A stretch of DNA of 64,000 nucleotides from assembly GCA_916613615.1 (NCBI GenBank), contig OU744726.1, forward strand, positions 57,490,987-57,554,986, written 5' to 3'. A program made the translations under genes and the position numbers. Source of the DNA: Steromphala cineraria (Eukaryota; Mollusca; Gastropoda; Trochida; Trochidae). Within the stretch, counting starts at the first letter, position 1, and each line of letters starts with the position of its first letter. This document shows, one piece after another, positions 1 to 12,410 of this stretch. The notes below the pieces were generated by a model that saw nothing but the letters and a program-made list of their open reading frames with translations, was not told the origin of the DNA and did no database searches.

Positions 1-78
1 TTCAGAAGCTGGTAAATGTTGTATTTCAAGTTCATTTCAAGGGTCATTATTGAATTATGAATGCTCCTCTCTTTTCAG

Positions 79-3000
79 CAAGAGATGTTGCGGTTTCCCA
101 AGCTTCATGAAAGGATTATAGATGTTGTAACAAACTTGTTGCGGAGACGGCTTCCTACAACAAATTCCATGGTGGAGAACCTTGTAGCAATAGAACTAGC
201 ATACATCAACACTAAACACCCCGACTTCTCGGAGGCACATTTAGTCCACAAATCGGTGTATGATGGAGGCGACACAAACCATCAGAAAGCACTCACGAGA
301 GACATGGTAGCCAAGCATACAGAGGAGAAGGAAAGGGTAGGTGGTCTTTGTATCTTGATAACTGTAATGGCAATAGTGGCAGGAGTGATTGTTAATTTCA
401 ATTCTCGCGATTTGAAAAATGCTCAACTTTGAAATTTGTGTTCAACAAATTGTGTTTTATCAATCTGACGCTTGTCTACTCCACTCTACTTTTCTTTACC
501 TTTAGCTCTTAGCTTAATGCTTGATTATCCAAAAGTCTTAAAAAATATTCCCAATTTGAAATATTATGCTAGTAGTTTCAGAAAACTCATCTAGTAAAAT
601 ATATTTATGACTGTATTCATCACAGTGTTAGATGTCAAATTCATAACTAAGTCACATTTGCTTGTTGGTTTTCATTCCCCTCATGCCATAACTTGCATGG
701 TGTCTGAGCCTTTATTAACCCTTCTCACTGCTTGATAGTTTGACCCACCCTGCAAAGAATAAATCCACCTCCACCTTAATTGTGAATTCAATTGTGTATG
801 ATTTTCCAACAAACACCATACTGTGTCAGCTTTTTGGCAAACATGATATGCATAAAAGAAGTATTCACAAGTCATAAGCACAAGCCTTTCTTCAGTCAAA
901 ACAACTGCACTTTACTAATTTGACACAAAGACATATCTGTTAAGACATGAAATGTCACTTAAAAAATCCAATCCAAATCTTGTTTCCTGTGCAGAATGTA
1001 CAGTTATCTGAGCAAATGAATGGCGGGACATGGAAAATAACAAACCTGATACGAGGCAGCAGGCTGGAGCTATCGGCTGACCGGTTATCAGACCACGGGA
1101 CATCCTCCCTCCCCAGTAGCGGCCCGAATAGCGCTGCCCAGTCCCCTGCTCGGGGTCGCAAGGGGATCAACTTGCTGCCAGAAGTGGTGGGTATATCTGG
1201 TGGCCCTGCTACACAAACCTCTTAGTCGGGAGCATCTAGTATGCTGTTTTGTGCTGTTTTTACCCTTAGTTGTCAAGTTAAGGTCAAAACTTTCTTGCTA
1301 AAATTGTTTCACTTTTACCCTGCTTTTGCCCTGAGGGAGCCTTATGCAAGTTATCCTTACTCAAAGTCCAAGCTTCTTTGTACTCTGGTGTGATAATGAT
1401 ATTATGATAATAGGATCCCATTGGGCTCAAATGGCTTTTGCAAGAGGGTGCTGCTGCTGCTACTGCCTTGCTTGGTAATCATTCTAACCTGCATTCAATC
1501 AGTAAGTGCAGGCTTTACACTAATATCACATCTTGTTCTCTGACTGGCTATTATGAACTTGGGTAAACTTGAAGACTCCGTGCCCTGTTTAATCCCATTA
1601 GAACAATGGTTGTGTTTATGGAAATTGCAAGTCAATTTGAAAAGTTTGCTGTGAGCATTGTGATTGCATGACTGGTTATCCCCTTTACATCATCAATTGT
1701 CTGCCGTTCCATTGTGACTACTTGTGTAACCTCTGCTCTGTATCTCTTCCAGCCTGAACAGCCAGTGATGAAGTTGTCACAGAGGGAACAAAGAGATTGT
1801 GAAGTCATTGGTATGAGCTGTTACTTCTCTAGTAGATGGGATAGGGTATTGTTACTTTTGCCTAAACCTGAAATCCATTCAGTGCCTATTTATTAGACAA
1901 TCATAGGTGATCACAAGTATGATGTTAAGGATTGAATGTAAAGGGTTAACTTCAGTAAAGATTACCTTGTGAGAAGATCATGACTATCAAGAAGACAACA
2001 TTGTATGGTCTGAAATTCAATATCTGGAATAAATTCATATAATAATTTATAGAAGTTCAAACCTAAAAGTTTTCCCTGCTCCATGACAAGCATATTTGTT
2101 CTTCAGCTTTGAGACTCAGTTTAAGTTAATAGTCATCCTTATAATCAAGTACCTCTGAGTGACTAGCTGATGATTTTTCAGAGCGGCTGATCCGGTCGTA
2201 CTTCATGATTGTGCGTAAGAACATCCAGGACAGCATCCCGAAAGCAATCATGCACTTCCTGGTGAACCACGTGAAGGACAACATGCAGTCGGAGCTCGTC
2301 TCTCAGCTCTACAAGAAGGAGGAGGTCACGCTCCTCGAGGAGTCGGACCACATCGCCGCCCGCAGGAAGGAGGCTCAGGAGATGCTTCAGGTACATCTTT
2401 GATTCAGTGGCTGTCAAGAGGCATGTCCACAGTAGGGGTGTCCAGGGGGTTCATTCAATCTCCCTCCCTGTCTCAATATTTCTGTGATTGCTGTCACTCA
2501 TCAGGGGTCGAAATTAGTCCTATTGGAGTACTAGCCATTCGGACTAGTGCATTCCTGAGAGCACTAGCCCAAATACATTCTGATTAGCCAAATACACTGA
2601 TAAAATCGCATTTTCTTTAAATTCAACTAGTCCTTCAGACTACCAGTCATTTCACTTTACTAGCCAAGCATATATTGCACAAGCCATTGGCTATCGGGCT
2701 AGTGCTAATTTCGAACCCTGCTCATTGTATAGTGCAAGGAGGATACCTGTGATAATGATGTGATAATATGATTGTACCACTGAGTACAATCTAAACAATT
2801 TATCTATTTTTGCCAGATGTTTTATAAACTAAGGTGTTGATCACCGTATAAAGGGGCAATCTGACATTTCTAATTTTCGACCAACTCCAAATTGTTTTCA
2901 TAAATCTCTCCAAAATAATAAAAACAAAAGCTGGAATTTTTTCGTGGATTTGTTAGTCACATTAGATGAGTGTGGGAATTGTTCTTGTCCAAGGATTGCA

Positions 3001-3167
3001 AATAATTTTTATGTGTTTTGTTTTAATTTGATGAACATATGATGATTACTTCCAATGCATGAGTGTCAATTTGATTTTCAATTTAAAAGATGATTTTATT
3101 TTGCTTACAGGCTTTGCAGAGAGCTAGTCATATAATAGGAGAAATTCGGGAGATCCACTTATGGTGA
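79..3167 (+). CDS. DNM1L: Dynamin-1-like protein (Drp1), 3' five coding exons
   Basis: Dynamin-family GTPase that assembles on mitochondria and peroxisomes and constricts them during fission. The visible exons are 79-336, 995-1186, 1753-1810, 2182-2390 and 3111-3167, about 257 codons; the GTPase domain and most of the stalk lie to the left of the window. Exon 1 opens after a ctcttttcag acceptor with the stalk segment [13 protein letters not shown] and includes [17 protein letters not shown], nearly as in human DRP1. Its end and exon 2 form a Ser/Gly-rich variable domain (B-insert). Exons 3-5 are the GTPase effector domain: [13 protein letters not shown], then [22 protein letters not shown], ending [12 protein letters not shown] (human ends ETHLW). 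Phases join correctly at every junction (0, 0, 1, 0). For exon 2, the donor at 1187 (gtgggt) keeps frame; the next one at 1191 would not. No lesions were seen. Confidence 0.96.
2502..2720. mobile_element. MITE family 1, copy 1 (hAT-like ends), in DNM1L intron 4
   Basis: An element of about 219 bp with terminal inverted repeats CAGGGGTCGAAATTAG and CTAATTTCGAACCCTG. The interior has repeated ACTAG/CTAGCC words. Related copies lie at 58553-58767 and 59842-60065. CTCAT occurs immediately outside both ends, a possible target duplication. It codes for nothing and lies between the GED exons of DNM1L. Confidence 0.7.
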
Positions 3168-6100
3168 TGACATGGACCTGATTAGAGGCTCTAGACTGTA
3201 CCAATACATGGAGTGTATGTGATATGTGTTGTGCCACACTGACCAGCAGCAGATATTTGTGTGGTCTGCAAACTCTAGTTGCTGTATTACCTCCCCTTGC
3301 TACTCAATCAAGCAGCCATGTTCTTAGACATCACCAACTGTTGTCTGGCAGGAAAAGGGAGGATTTTGAGAGTATTTCATATTCTCATTTCAAACTGTAT
3401 AGTGCTTATGATTTCATTCTTCGAAGATGTCAAGAAAAGTGGAAAAGATGAAGAAATATTTGGTGGTATTTCTTTTTACATTATTATTATAGAAAAGTTA
3501 GAAGTGTGGACATAATTTGTCCTTGGTAAAAATGTTAGCCTTATCAAATTGTAAATTAAAAATATTTTCAAATTTGGAATTGAATAGAAATAGGTGAAGA
3601 CAAACTAAAACAGAATGACCACAGTGGTTTATTGCTCTGTTCAATATTAGATTAATGAATGAATCAGAAGTTTCTGATGATATATTCATGTATATATTTT
3701 GTCATTCGAAACTATTATCAAAGGTTTGATGTGATTTCTTATTAAATCTGCTTATATAAGTGATCATGTACAGGTATTACTCATAATCAAGATACTTGAC
3801 TGTTGTGCATATCTTGTTCAACAAAGAACAATAGTTGTTTAGATAAGGACCCCTGAGAGATATGGAAGTTCATTTTGTCTTAGTATTTTACATATACATG
3901 CTTTTATGATTTCTGCATGCTGATAAATATTTACATGGAATAACTTATGATTTCAGGTTATGTAGAATATTTTGTTATGCTTTTATACTTACCTGAATGT
4001 TGTGCCTGTTGATAGTTGTAGATGTATTTATGATTAAGCCATGACCATGAAGATACAGTAGTAACAGATAGGTGTAAATATCATGCTCCATGTACAAATA
4101 CCTCTTTATGATTTTAACACTTAGGACCTTCCCTAGTTGACAGCAAGTCCAAAGATTTTGAAATCCAGGACTAATTAAGTAGTTTTTTTTATAAAGCTAT
4201 GTATATCAGTAATATTGAATGAAATACTCATTTTTTTGGTTCTTTTTGTAATTTTAGTTGATAGTGGGGAAATCAAACAGCATGAGTTAAAAGCTTTGTA
4301 ATTAGATATAATATCTACTTTAAACCTTAATGTAATATTGATCAATGTAAGAAAGATAGTTATTTTGAAAGAATGTATCAGGTTCATAATAATTTGTAAT
4401 ATTATGTTTGAGTTTGCGTGTTATACTTCAAAAGTGTGAATGCATGTGCTACTAAGAATTGCAGTTTGAAACAAGTATAAACATCTATACAACAGTTCGA
4501 TAGAGATTTCCTTGCATATATAACTAGAGAAAAAGGTTAGGTATTATCTTCAAGTTTTGGATTGTGCTTTCCATATTCTCTATTGTAAGCAATGTATGTT
4601 CATCTAAAGATAACAATGATTCCAAGGATTCATTTTCATCAAAACTTAATAAACAAAATAACTCACTTTTGCTTCTTCTCAGTGCTAAACAAATAGTAGT
4701 GCTACATGATGATGTAAAATCTATGTTACTATCAAATCTTTGCATGAAGCTCTTAGTCTTTGGCGGTCTTTAAAGATCTCTGACTATGAAAGGTCAAGTC
4801 TTTGCAGCAAGGAGAATTTTCTAGATAAACTTGTCAGTCACAAATCCTCAACATCGAATGTCTTAATATCCACTGTGCATTAGAGACTTATTGATATCTG
4901 GAGTGTTCTAGAAACCACACTAAGCATTTGATGTAATCTCCCAAATCACTTTTCTGTTCACTGCATGTTAAAGAAGCTGAACTTTAAATTGCTTGAGGAA
5001 AGAGAAGATAAATCTTGTATGTTAAACTTCTGTAAGGCAGTGTCAACAAAACATTCTTCCAGTATTAGACAGAAATAATGTGCAATAAAAATATGTCTTG
5101 CTTGTGAGTGAAAACTGTCTGTATTAACTGATAAGATTACTGTAACTGTTCTCTCCGAAAGACTGCTGTACTGTCGTGAAATACAAGGATGATAAGGTGG
5201 AGTCAAGATGATGAACTTTGACTTTAAAGGCGTAATGTTTACTGTAAAAATCAAATCAATGTGTGAAATCTATATGCTTGAACTAAATGAAATATATTAA
5301 GAGATGGAATGGATGAAGTTGCCCAATAATTACCTCTGTATCTCCACTTAACCCAAATGAAAGGCACTGACGCAGACGGTCGCCTTATATCTGAAATGTT
5401 GCAGGGATCTTTGCATTCTTTAAGGCTCTTCTCAATTATGCAGTAACTTGATTTTTGTTGTACCAGTCCAAAATAAAAATTAGAATAATCGAGGTTTGTC
5501 TTGCTGAATGTCAATTAATTTGAGGGAATTTCAAGGTGATGTCATTGTGATATTGCAATGGGTCTCGAATCCCAATCCTGGTAGCCCAAAAAGTGACAGA
5601 TACAAGAGGACTAAGTGATTATAAATATTGTCTTGCAAAACTTTCCACAACATTATTTCTTCCTTTTCCCTAGGAATATCGAAAAAGAAAGGAAGTTTTG
5701 CATAGCTGAGTTAGGCCTCCGACAAGGAGATCTCTTGATGTAAAGTTTATTCTGTATGTATGGAATGGTAAAGCTTGCAGTAGGTTGTGTCCCTTGGAGG
5801 ACTGATGCTAGCATTCCTGGAGTTCACTAGATTTACACTCAAGTTTTGTACAGAAATGTTTGAATGTCTGTGATTAAAATGTCCTCTTGTTGAATACAAT
5901 CTTTGTCTTCTATCTTCAATGTGGCTGAAAATTGCAGTAGCAACGCTTAACCACAACTCTCGTAACTTTGTTAAATCCATGTACAAAGTGAATACACATT
6001 GTTTGTACAACAGGAGATGTTCATCTCTGTCTGCTATAGGAAAAGAAAGCGACAAGATAAATCTCTTAGCTTTGCTCCACATTGACCGGTCACAGATAAA

Positions 6101-6629
6101 ACAATGAATGTATAGATGCCTTCATATTTGCTGTTCAAATTTTTACTGCTCATGTGCATGATAAAAGTGTATAAAATAGATTGGAAACCTAGCCTATCCT
6201 GAAAATTAATTGGTCTACGTCTATTCCTTAGGGTAAAATAAAGAACATTTTTGAAAAAGTACCAGTCCTGACCAAAAAGTAACCATTCCTGATAAAAAGT
6301 AGCCAGTTTAAGGATGGGCTAAAATCTAAATACTGACGATATATTATTCAATAATTCTTTGGTCATGGAATTCAAATAGCTGTTTGTTTCAGATTTAAAG
6401 TTATGTCATGAAATTCAAAGCCTGTTTGTGTTTGCTTTTCCCCCATCAAATCAATATCTGAAATGAGCTGATCTTTGAAATTGGCAATGGTTAACATGAA
6501 GGATAACTAACTTACAATTTATGTACAAGTCTGTTTACCTCTCTGAATTTTACTATAACTGATGACTTTGTATGGCCAAATTTGATTTGCTAGTGGTGAT
6601 ATGTTTTCAAGAGATTTTTTTATTCAGAC
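3168..6629. other. DNM1L 3' UTR and intergenic sequence
   Basis: AT-rich sequence after the DNM1L stop. AATAAA words occur near 4649, 5086 and 5471 and could serve polyadenylation of DNM1L; I cannot say which is used. Open frames of up to 111 codons on both strands have no splice or family support. No RNA gene or structured repeat was recognised before the array begins. Confidence 0.5.
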
Positions 6630-7568
6630 TTGACACTCGTTTTAGCTTATCTGGCCTGAAAGGCCCGATGGGCATATGGCATGGCATGGTTTTCGTCCGT
6701 CCGTAATCTTTGTGCATTTTCAACTTCTCCTCCAGAACCAAAAGGCCTAGAAAGTTGAAACTTTGTGCATTTTCGACTTTTTCTACAGAACCAAAGGGCG
6801 TAGAAAACTTTGTGTATTGACTCTTTGACTAGTAAAGGATTATAAATTGTAACTTGGGTGGCCCAGTGACCCTTTTAAAGGCCACACCCTTAAAACCTAT
6901 TTACATCTTTTTCTCAGCTGAAACTTTGTGTGCAGACCACATTTGCAACACTCTAAACCAAAATTGATATGAAGCCTAATGAGCTACAGAGCCAATGGCT
7001 CTATTTTTGTATCAAAGATTGGTTCATGTTTTTTTTCACAAGAGTAAAGATCTATATGCATCTTTAATGTTAAGTGGGGGTTGTGTCCAGCCAATAGCTT
7101 CAATGTTGATCTTTCAAGTGGTTTCTATCTGGTTCCTTTAACACTTATCAAAACTAGATGATCCTTTGGGCACACCGCAAACGCAGAGGAGTCACGAACT
7201 GAGGGTTCCGCCTTCTACAAAATCTCAGTAAAATGGGCATTTTCTAAGAAATATATAATTTAAAAAATGATCTTGAACTTTGATCTTAAATGTGAACATG
7301 TCAAAAGAATTCCCCAGGGTGGTTAAAATCATTATTTCTAAAGCTCAAAACCTATTTCTGAGTTGAAGGTAAAGGTAAACAGTCAATGATAACTTTTCAT
7401 AGGGAATAAAAATTTCTCATGATAAAAGGATGTGACATTGATGTGACCATGACCTTTGATGGATAGTAAAAGAATCTTTTCAATTTTTGTACTTCTTCAA
7501 AGATGATACATACCAAACTAGAGCTTCATAGCACAACTTTTTAAGTTATCGTGTTTACAAGGAATTTA

Positions 7569-8062
7569 TATTAACTTTATCACTCGTGACCTTGACCTTT
7601 GACCTTGGCTGTGAACATGTTAATGTAATCACAAGAGAGGTGTAAACAGAAAAGCATGTAAAAATGTTCCAAAAAGCTACATAGGATAAAGCTTAACTCA
7701 AATTTGATATACATTGCAAAAACTCGTATCTCGTGACCTTGACCTTTGATATTTAAGGACATACACTTAATAAACACTTCTCATTGGTTATAAAATTTAA
7801 GTAATGATTAAAAGTGTTAATAGTTATATAATTAAAATAAAGCATTTTTTCTAAACCATGTCTAAGTCGTGACCTTGCTGTGACCTTGACCTTATATGGA
7901 TTATAGCAGAAACCTTTTCAAACTTTTTTACTTTTCCAAAGATCATTTAAGCAAAGTAAGAGCCTCAATCGATTGCACAAAAACTTTTCAAGTTATCATG
8001 TTTACAAGGAAGTTTTTAGTGATTTTATAACTTGTGACCTTGACCTTTGACCTTGAATGGGA
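7569..8062. promoter_or_regulatory. Clusters of AGGTCA-type half-sites in the array repeat (unit A)
   Basis: Runs such as TGACCTTGACCTTTGACCTT occur at about 7586, 7736, 7870 and 8036, each preceded by ctcgtgacc or cttgtgacc. Read on the minus strand they are AGGTCA half-sites in direct repeat with 0- and 1-base spacing (DR0/DR1), and TGACCTTGA equals the extended TCAAGGTCA site. The same clusters recur in units B-E, for example near 12839, 18109, 23117 and 27756. Binding by nuclear receptors is possible from the motif but is not shown; the motif also simply belongs to the repeat family. Confidence 0.5.
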
Positions 8063-8824
8063 ACATGTCAAAATGATTCCCCTGAGGTATAACCAGATAT
8101 ATATTCATGAAAGGTCTGAAAAGGTTGATAGAAAAGAGATATAGCTAATTATATGAATGCTGCGGTGGAGACTGCACAAAAACTGATAGCAGTACGGACT
8201 AAGTTGGGACTGCTAAAACATAAACGTATATATAAGTACATAACCTTGCATGGAATAGAAGCAACAAGTTTAAATCGTTGCTCCACATTGACCGATAACA
8301 GATAAAACAATGAATGTCTATAGATAAAAACTTCATAATTGCTGTTCAAATTTTGACTGATTTTGTGCAGGATAAATTATTCAATAATTCTTTTGTCATG
8401 AATTCGAATAGCTGTTTGTTTCAGATTTAAAGGAATGTTCTTTATTATTTTAAAAAGTTCCAATAAAAAGTTTTTCATCTCAATTTAGCAAAAATGGCAA
8501 GTTCTAGGTAAAGACATTCATTGTGATATCTGTTTTGAACTTTCAACAAACAAAATATGAACATAGAAAGTGTCAGCAAGTGATGACAGACAGCAGAAAT
8601 CAGTTTGATCATATTTATTACAAGCTCACACACTATAGTGTTATATTCATAACCCCACAAACTATATACATGTCCCTTATATCATATTGTCCCCAAAAGT
8701 GTCTATCTTATCAACACTTTTGTACCCGTTCATTCTCTTTCATAGACACTTAGTCCATACACAGTCTTTTCATTCACACTCAACCATCCTCTCTCACAAA
8801 CAGTCATATTAGCCTTCTTATGGT

Positions 8825-10629
8825 TCATGCAATGGTTCTCTTGAACAAGTCCTTGAAAAAGTTCAGGACGCATGAACAGAGGCTAGAGAAGAGAGAGGGC
8901 TTTGGAGTGTCTGCAACCTCAGTATCTTCAAGGTCAATTTCGGTAAAGTCCTTGTCATCAACAATGGGAATACCACACACATTGACCGACACTGAGGTGC
9001 TTTTGGGTGTTTCTGGGAACAGGGACTGGGACTCTCCTGAGACAATACGCTAGTGGGGAGAAAGGGTAAATGTGTTACCAAAATGAAACAATCAAATAAA
9101 GAAGGCACAGGCAGTATATTACAGGTTTAAGAAAAAACAAGTTTTGAAAAATGTGTGTATTTAAGATGACATGATTTATCTGACCTCTTTAATGACATTA
9201 ATGGAGAGTTTTTAACTTCAGTTCTGAATTTTAGGAGGTGTACTGGTTGATAATGCTGTAATGTCAGATTTACTTTTTAACAATTTATTAAAAGAAACAA
9301 GGCAAGAATTGGATCTTGATGGTGAGTAAGTAGGCTCACCATGGATATTAATTTTAAAACTATTTTGTTTTTTCCTGCTAACATACTTTACGGAGAGCAA
9401 TGGTTGTCAGGGTGGGGTGGGAAAGAGCAGAAGATCTTTTAAATGCAGTAAAGGCTGTAAGGGGTAAAAAGGAGGATTTAGAAAGAGTGAGTGAGTTACT
9501 GTTTAGCACCACATTACAGTTATTAGTGGTACTGTGACAAAGTATGATAAAGACTTAGTTGTAGATAATGTTTGTTGATATTGACATATTGACTGAATAG
9601 CAAATCAATAATATGACAAAATCAAAATATTGGTTTTCATTGCTTCATGTTCTTACAGTTTGTGATATTAAAATGGACAAAGATAGTCATTATCCCTTTT
9701 TTAGTATGAAACAAAGGGATTAAATTGGGGTTTGGACATAACTGTACCCCCCGGCCACACTGAAAGATAAACCAAAATGGCCGAATTGTCTCTTAGATTC
9801 AGCACCATTGGTTTTATACTCATTTAATCAAAACCGAATGTGAAAGGGCTTATTTTGTTCTTATAAACGGTACCTTGCATGTCTATGATCGAGCTCATGT
9901 TGCTAGTTCAAGGGATAAGCAATTCCAAACAAGACAACTTTTGATAATATCACGAGAGCAAAGGAGTCTGCAATCAAAACAACAGTGATTGTTGACAGAA
10001 TGACAATCGTTGTCATGGATGTACACGCTCTCGTGAGAATCTCGAGAGAAAGGTCACGTGACACTAAGAGGCCCAAGTTGGGTGGCGCAAAATTCAAACC
10101 TGTCTCTGAATCTCATGAGCGTATGTAGAACTCACAAAAACAGCCTCAAAAGGTCAGCACAAGTTTAAAAGGTGTCATGAAACAGCGATTGAAACGGTCT
10201 TACTACTTCTGTTCTAATAACCTGTTGAAAACATTTAACTTGTGACAAATTTCACCTTATTGTCGCCTCTACCAATTCTTCTGGCACCAGCGTTGGCAAC
10301 GAGAGTTATCTGCCCCTGATTCTCAGCCACACCACTAGGTGACAATACAGATTGGTACATGTTTTTCTTTTTCAGGATTTCTAATGTTGAGTCTTCTTTG
10401 CAATATGATTAAATTTGAAAACAACATTCGATTTGCGTGTCCAATGCTTTCATATTTGGTAAATATAGTTGTTTTTAACGTTAGACTAAAGAAGAAAAGG
10501 GTAATTCATTGTGTTGAAATTGTCACAGTCACCAACCACAGTGTTGGAGAAGCGTATGGTTGATTGAGCCCCGGTGAGAATATTGGGAGAGCTCATGAAT
10601 GGTTTTTGTACAGAGTTATACTTGATATG
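8825..10629 (-). CDS. Unrecognised minus-strand spliced gene, array copy A
   Basis: I do not recognise the family. The terminal exon c is 8825-9049: an acceptor reading ctttctccccactag, then 75 in-frame codons including the stop, beginning RIVSGESQSLF. It has an acidic middle (VDDKDFTEIDLEDTE) and an amphipathic end (LNFFKDLFKRTIA). A minus-strand AATAAA lies about 206 nt past the stop (8614-8619). Exon b, 10256-10334, reads GVAENQGQITLVANAGAR and ends at an AAG/gtgaaa donor in phase 0, which fits exon c. A further open segment (10513-10629) contains TIRFSNTVVGDCDNFN; its junction with exon b is unresolved because the phases do not agree with my acceptor choice. The start codon was not found. 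The reading frame is not listed from an ATG because the exons begin mid-protein. Confidence 0.42.
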
Positions 10630-11037
10630 CTGATTTGGCAAATTGCAACAATACTTAACTATGTTTAAGTATAAATTGTCAAAAAAATTCAACGTTCTGA
10701 AACCTGTAACTTTTCTCCACATTGAATTTGTATATATTGCAACTGATATAGACAAAATATATTAACCCTCCTAACTGTTTACAATAATGTGTAAAATGTT
10801 GTTTATCAATGTGATTTTTTTAATTTTTTCTGTCTTTAATTCCTAGATCTTAATCAAACATACACTGTCACAGTTCAAAAAGGATAAAATTCCTTTCATT
10901 ATTTATTAAGCAAATGTAAAATAGATTTGGGTACAATAGGCCGAATGTATAATTATTTGACAGATACATTAAATGTCGATCGTGCCCAGTTTTGTTCATG
11001 TAAAGCTACTTCTTTTAAGTTTTTATTATCAAAATAA
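9235..11037 (+). pseudogene. Plus-strand two-exon candidate, unit A, nonsense-interrupted
   Basis: Exon 9235-9321 (87 nt) lies between an acceptor (tctgaattttag) and a consensus donor (gtgagtaag). It reads GVLVDNAVMSDLLFNNLL and ends in phase 1. The candidate partner exon 10847-11037 follows ctttaattcctag and starts in matching phase (LNQTYTVTVQKG), but a TAA follows GGA; ignoring it, the frame continues to the same terminal TAA as in unit D. Family unknown. It overlaps the minus-strand candidate in opposite orientation, so one of the two may be spurious. Confidence 0.28.
9951..10035. repeat. Inverted repeat with internal palindrome, conserved in all units
   Basis: CACGAGAGC at 9951-9959 is matched by GCTCTCGTG at 10027-10035. 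Between them is TGACAATCGTTGTCA (10001-10015), a palindrome apart from its central base. The block is unchanged in units B-E. It lies in the intron between minus-strand exons c and b and is open on both strands, so it may be a structured RNA/DNA element or part of an unrecognised exon. Confidence 0.5.
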
Positions 11038-11494
11038 CCTGTTAGGATCAGGTGTTTTCAGGTAAAGCTAAGATTTAGTTCAGAAAAAAATGTTTTTGTC
11101 AGTATGAAATTGAAAACTTCTACCATCATCTGCTTCTTTCACGTCCAAAGTGTGATAGACAACCACATTGATTTTCCTTTAATATGATTTGCAACAATAT
11201 TGTTTTTGAAATAATAATGACATTGATAGGAATACATTTCCTTTATCAATATTGTTTGCAATTAACATATAATCCTGCCTTGTGTACAACCCATGCATGG
11301 ACTGTATATTGCTGCATGTGTTAACCCTCTTTGTGTCGTGGCCAAATTTGATGATAATCCATGTGAACAGAATTAAGGAACAATGATGTATTAACTGTAA
11401 AACATGCTTACCAGATTTTATGCTCTAAACATTTTCTGTATTCAACATTGTTTATTATGGGATCTTAGGGATGAAGTTGACACTTGACACTCAA

Positions 11495-12410
11495 TTTTGG
11501 CTCGTCTGGCCTGACAGGCCCGATGGGCTTATGGCATGGCATGGTGTCCGGCGTCCGTCCGTCCATCCATCCGTCCTTCCTTCCTTCTGTAAACTTTATG
11601 CATTTTCGGCTTCTTCTCCAAAACCAAAGGGGGTAGAAAGCTGAAACTTTGTGTACAGACAGTGAGTCCTTGACTTAACTTTGGTGACCCTGTGACCCCT
11701 AATAAGGGCCACAGGGGCCACGTCCTTAAAAGCTATTTTCCACTTCTTCTTCAGGAGCAAAAGGCTTAGAAAACTGAAACCCTGTGTATAGATTCCTTGA
11801 CAAATGAGGAATATAAATTGTAGTTTTTTGGCCCTGTTGCCTCTAATAAGGGCCACAGGGGACACGCCCGTAAAACCCATTTTCATCTTCTTCTCAAGAA
11901 ACATAAGGCATAGAAAGTTGATCCCTTGTTAATATACTCCTTGCCTAGTGAAGATTAAATTTTATAGCTTTGGTGACCCTGTGGCCCCTGATAAGGGTCT
12001 CAGGGGCCACATCCTTAAAACTACATAGTTCTTTTTCTAAAGAATAATCAGGCCCAGAAAGCTGAAACTTTGTGTGCATACTCCTAAAAAGAAAAGGAGG
12101 ATTCTAAATTGTACATTGATTGACCCTGTAGCCCCTACTAAGGGGGAACCACATTTGCAACACCCTTAACCTAAATTGATTTGAAACCTGATGAGCTACA
12201 GAGCCAATGGCTCTATTTTTGTATTAAAGATAGGTTCATGTTTTTTCACAAGAGTAAAGATCTATATTTAATAATGTTATGTGGGGGTTGTGTCCAGCCA
12301 ATAGCTACAACTTTGATCTTTCAAGTGGTTTCTATCTTGTTCTATCTTGTTCCTTGTTCCTTGTTCCTTGTAACAACTATCAAAACTAGATGAGCCTTTG
12401 GGGACACCCC
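11495..12410 (+). mobile_element. Bivalve-type TTTTAGCTCATCTGGCC repeat, copy in unit B
   Basis: It begins with the ttggctcgtctggcctga form of the family's opening word and a ccgtccgtccat microsatellite. It then holds several diverged internal copies of a segment of about 110-120 bp reading (gaaactttgtgtacagac...ggtgaccctgtgacccctaataagggccac). It ends near gagctacagagccaatggctc. Equivalent copies start at 6640, 16758, 22028 and 26667; D and E share a deletion in the tail. Antisense copies occur at 48240-48760 and 53465-53632. It has no coding capacity; the 102- and 87-codon antisense frames are repeat shadows. Class unknown to me. Confidence 0.7.

Larger units (their letters stand above)
6630..11480. 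repeat. Array unit A
   Basis: The most diverged unit. Its left repeat portion (about 6630-7180) is several hundred bases shorter than in units B and C. Minus-strand exon candidates are intact. The plus-strand 87-nt exon has a perfect gtgagt donor, but the plus-strand terminal exon has a nonsense codon (TAT to TAA). Confidence 0.85.

Noticed and set aside
5551..5600. tRNA-like box B resemblance (gtctcgaatcccaatcc)
   Set aside because: No matching box A or cloverleaf could be folded around it by eye.
9903..10097. Minus-strand 64-codon hydrophobic frame repeated in every unit, resembling a membrane segment
   Set aside because: No splice sites fit it. The opposite strand is equally open, and conservation there may only reflect recent duplication. 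Kept as an open question under the palindromic block.
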